Positions 62,889 through 64,000 of a stretch of 64,000 nt of DNA are shown one piece after another. The position numbers were made by a program, and so were the translations under genes. Positions within the stretch are counted from its first letter, which is position 1; every line of letters begins with the position of its first letter. The notes beneath the pieces are model-generated. The model searched no databases and was not told the DNA's origin. It was given only the letters and a program-made list of their open reading frames with translations. Origin of the DNA: Streptomyces showdoensis (GTDB lineage: Bacteria > Actinomycetota > Actinomycetes > Streptomycetales > Streptomycetaceae); the NCBI RefSeq assembly GCF_039535475.1, contig NZ_BAAAXG010000026.1, forward strand, positions 1,240,001 to 1,304,000, in the 5' to 3' direction.

Positions 62889-63113
62889 ATGGCCAACGAG
62901 CCGATCGAGACCCTGCGCGCCGGACTCCCGGACCGCTACCTGACCCCCGAGGACATCGCCTCGATGTTCTCCGTCCCCATCGAGACCGTCTACCGCTGGC
63001 GCAAGCAGCGCACCGGCCCGCCCGGCTTCCGCGTCGGCCGCCACGTCCGCTATGACCCCGCCGCCGTCCGCACCTGGGTCCAGCACCAGGAAGCCGCCGA
63101 CACCGCAGCATGA
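62889..63113 (+). CDS. xis: Excisionase (Xis), MerR-like HTH
   Basis: 74 residues: LTPEDIASMFSVPIETVYRWRKQRTGPPGFRVGRHVRYDPAAVRTWV is the helix-turn-helix plus wing typical of Xis/DNA-binding excisionases. The ATG at 62889 is preferred; an upstream in-frame ATG at 62811 lacks a ribosome-binding site. It lies directly before the integrase, the usual pSAM2-like order. Confidence 0.9.
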   Translation: MANEPIETLRAGLPDRYLTPEDIASMFSVPIETVYRWRKQRTGPPGFRVGRHVRYDPAAVRTWVQHQEAADTAA

Positions 63114-63536
63114 CCCGCCGGCCGAGCGGGAGGTAGAGCCCCCTCCCGCTACCCGTGACGGCGTCACACCCCGGTCACACCCCACCGTCACACTCTCGCC
63201 GGAGCCGCTCAGGTAGAGGGCCCCTCTACCCCGGTAGAGGGGGCGGTAAAGGCCACTGACCTGCGAGGTAAGGCGGGTAAAGGGGGCCCGTCACGGCCGT
63301 GACTCCGCCCGTCACACCCCCGTCACGGGCAGGGAGGCACCAGGGAGGCAGGGAGAACTCCCTCACCGCCTCCCTGGCCCGCCTCCCTGCCAGTGACCTG
63401 CACAAACCCACATCCAGGGAGGCAGGGAGGCACCCTCCCCAGCCACCCCACAACCCCTCCACAGCCGCTTCCACGGCACCCCCATGCCTCCCTCCCTGAG
63501 GGCAGGTACGCCACCAACCGAGAGGACACAGCCCAC
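63114..63536. other. xis-int spacer with repeated GGGAGGC motifs
   Basis: Direct copies of AGGGAGGCA at 63332, 63343, 63415 and 63424, and inverted copies (GCCTCCCT) near 63370, 63381 and 63486. Two TGACCTGC motifs occur at about 63259 and 63395. These are candidate arm-type sites for the integrase or excisionase. No gene is supported. Confidence 0.55.
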
Positions 63537-64000
63537 ATGGCTGGCAGCATCCAAGACCGTTGGTTCAAGACCGAGACCGACGCCAACGGCAAGACCGTCC
63601 GCACCAAGACCGCCCGCCACGGCAGCGGCCTGCGCTACCGGGCCCGCTACTTCGCGCCTGACGGCACCCGGAAGTCCAAGTCCTTCGCCGACGGGCAGAA
63701 GCGTCTCGCCGAGCAGTGGCTCAGCAGCATCAGCGCGGACGTGGCCCGGGGCCAGTACATCGACCCGAACGCGGCCCGGACGACCTTCCAGGAGTTCGCG
63801 GAGGGGTGGCTGGCGAGCCAGAGCGGCGACCCGAACACCAAGGCGTCGATGCAGTCCCAGCTCAAGCTGCACGCCTTCCCGCGGATCGGGACCCGCCCGC
63901 TGGGCTCGTTCCAGCCGAGCCACATCCGTGAGTTCGTGACGCAGCTCGAAGCCTCCGGCATGTCCGGCTCGTACGCGCGCGTCATCTTCTCCAACGTCCG
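63537..64000 (+). CDS. int: Tyrosine-type site-specific integrase (C-terminus beyond the window)
   Basis: 154 residues visible. An arm-binding N-terminal domain (GSGLRYRARYFAPDGTRKSKSFADGQKRLAEQWL) is followed by the SAM-like core-binding domain (TTFQEFAEGWLAS, LKLHAFPRIGTRPLGSFQPSHIREFVTQLEASGMSGSYARVIFSNV). The catalytic R...HxR...Y part is cut off at base 64000. The ATG at 63537 follows AGAGGA. Its attachment site should lie just downstream, outside the window. Confidence 0.92.
   Translation, partial: MAGSIQDRWFKTETDANGKTVRTKTARHGSGLRYRARYFAPDGTRKSKSFADGQKRLAEQWLSSISADVARGQYIDPNAARTTFQEFAEGWLASQSGDPNTKASMQSQLKLHAFPRIGTRPLGSFQPSHIREFVTQLEASGMSGSYARVIFSNV

Larger units (their letters stand above)
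53892..64000. mobile_element. Integrative element (right end beyond the window)
   Basis: A block ending in xis and a tyrosine integrase, with two regulators, an HNH endonuclease and a P-loop ATPase. Codon use and base composition of several genes (for example 56443-57018) differ from the core. The left edge is uncertain, somewhere between 53600 and 56100. No tRNA is seen at the left side and no attR can be seen because the integrase is cut. No FtsK/TraB-type DNA translocase is present in the window, so it is not a complete conjugative element of the pSAM2 type. It may be mobilised by others, or be a phage satellite. Confidence 0.8.

Overview
The window is high-GC actinobacterial DNA, almost certainly Streptomyces. 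The evidence is GTG, TTG and leaderless starts, a duplicated CIRCE operator upstream of groEL, DasR-type (dre) sites, PHO boxes, and a gene order that I recall, without having checked it, as matching the S. coelicolor core region from groEL2 (about SCO4296) down to phoU (about SCO4228).

Left core, 0-20 kb. A groEL gene is cut by the left edge and has a promoter interwoven with two CIRCE operators. Next come a cold-shock gene and a thrC plus CysO/MoaD-like sulfur-carrier operon that lies behind a SAM-I riboswitch. A storage and compatible-solute block follows: gpgS, otsA, a large secreted repeat protein and otsB. An aminosugar block comes next: a sugar-binding lipoprotein divergent from nagK-nagA with two dre sites between them, then a PfkB kinase. 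A CBM-type membrane protein and a GAF-PAS-GGDEF diguanylate cyclase (CdgB-like) close this part.

Middle core, 20-37 kb. This part holds a flavin reductase, arfB, terD, GNAT acetyltransferases, a secreted M1-type peptidase, an HbpS/SenS/SenR redox-sensing set, several FAD oxidoreductases, a pentapeptide protein, an APH-like kinase, a DsbA-like lipoprotein, and a two-gene unit encoding an OLD-type TOPRIM protein and an unknown partner. Different minisatellites (16, 25 and 32 bp units) fill three of the gaps between convergent genes.

Right core, 37-53.6 kb. tRNA-Thr(TGT), the multi-sugar importer ATPase msiK (third dre-like site), a nucleotidyltransferase, a DoxX-like protein, rlmB, cysS, ispF, ispD, carD, a lipoprotein, and phoP-phoR divergent from phoU. 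The phoR-phoU gap carries a PHO-box block present as a 64-bp tandem duplication. Small genes follow.

Integrated element, about 53.7-64 kb. A tyrosine integrase runs off the right edge. It is preceded by an excisionase, a four-gene chain linked by GTGA overlaps (small protein, HTH, HNH endonuclease, P-loop ATPase), a GntR-type regulator with a 26-bp perfect palindrome, an XRE/TPR regulator with 11-bp-phased GGGACA repeats, and cargo genes. No FtsK/Tra-type transfer gene is visible. The most striking unit is a single gene, 53991-55376, whose product looks like a HEPN RNase (R120-N-x3-H125). It is bounded on both sides by 40-bp imperfect inverted repeats (33/40 identical) with no transposase between them.
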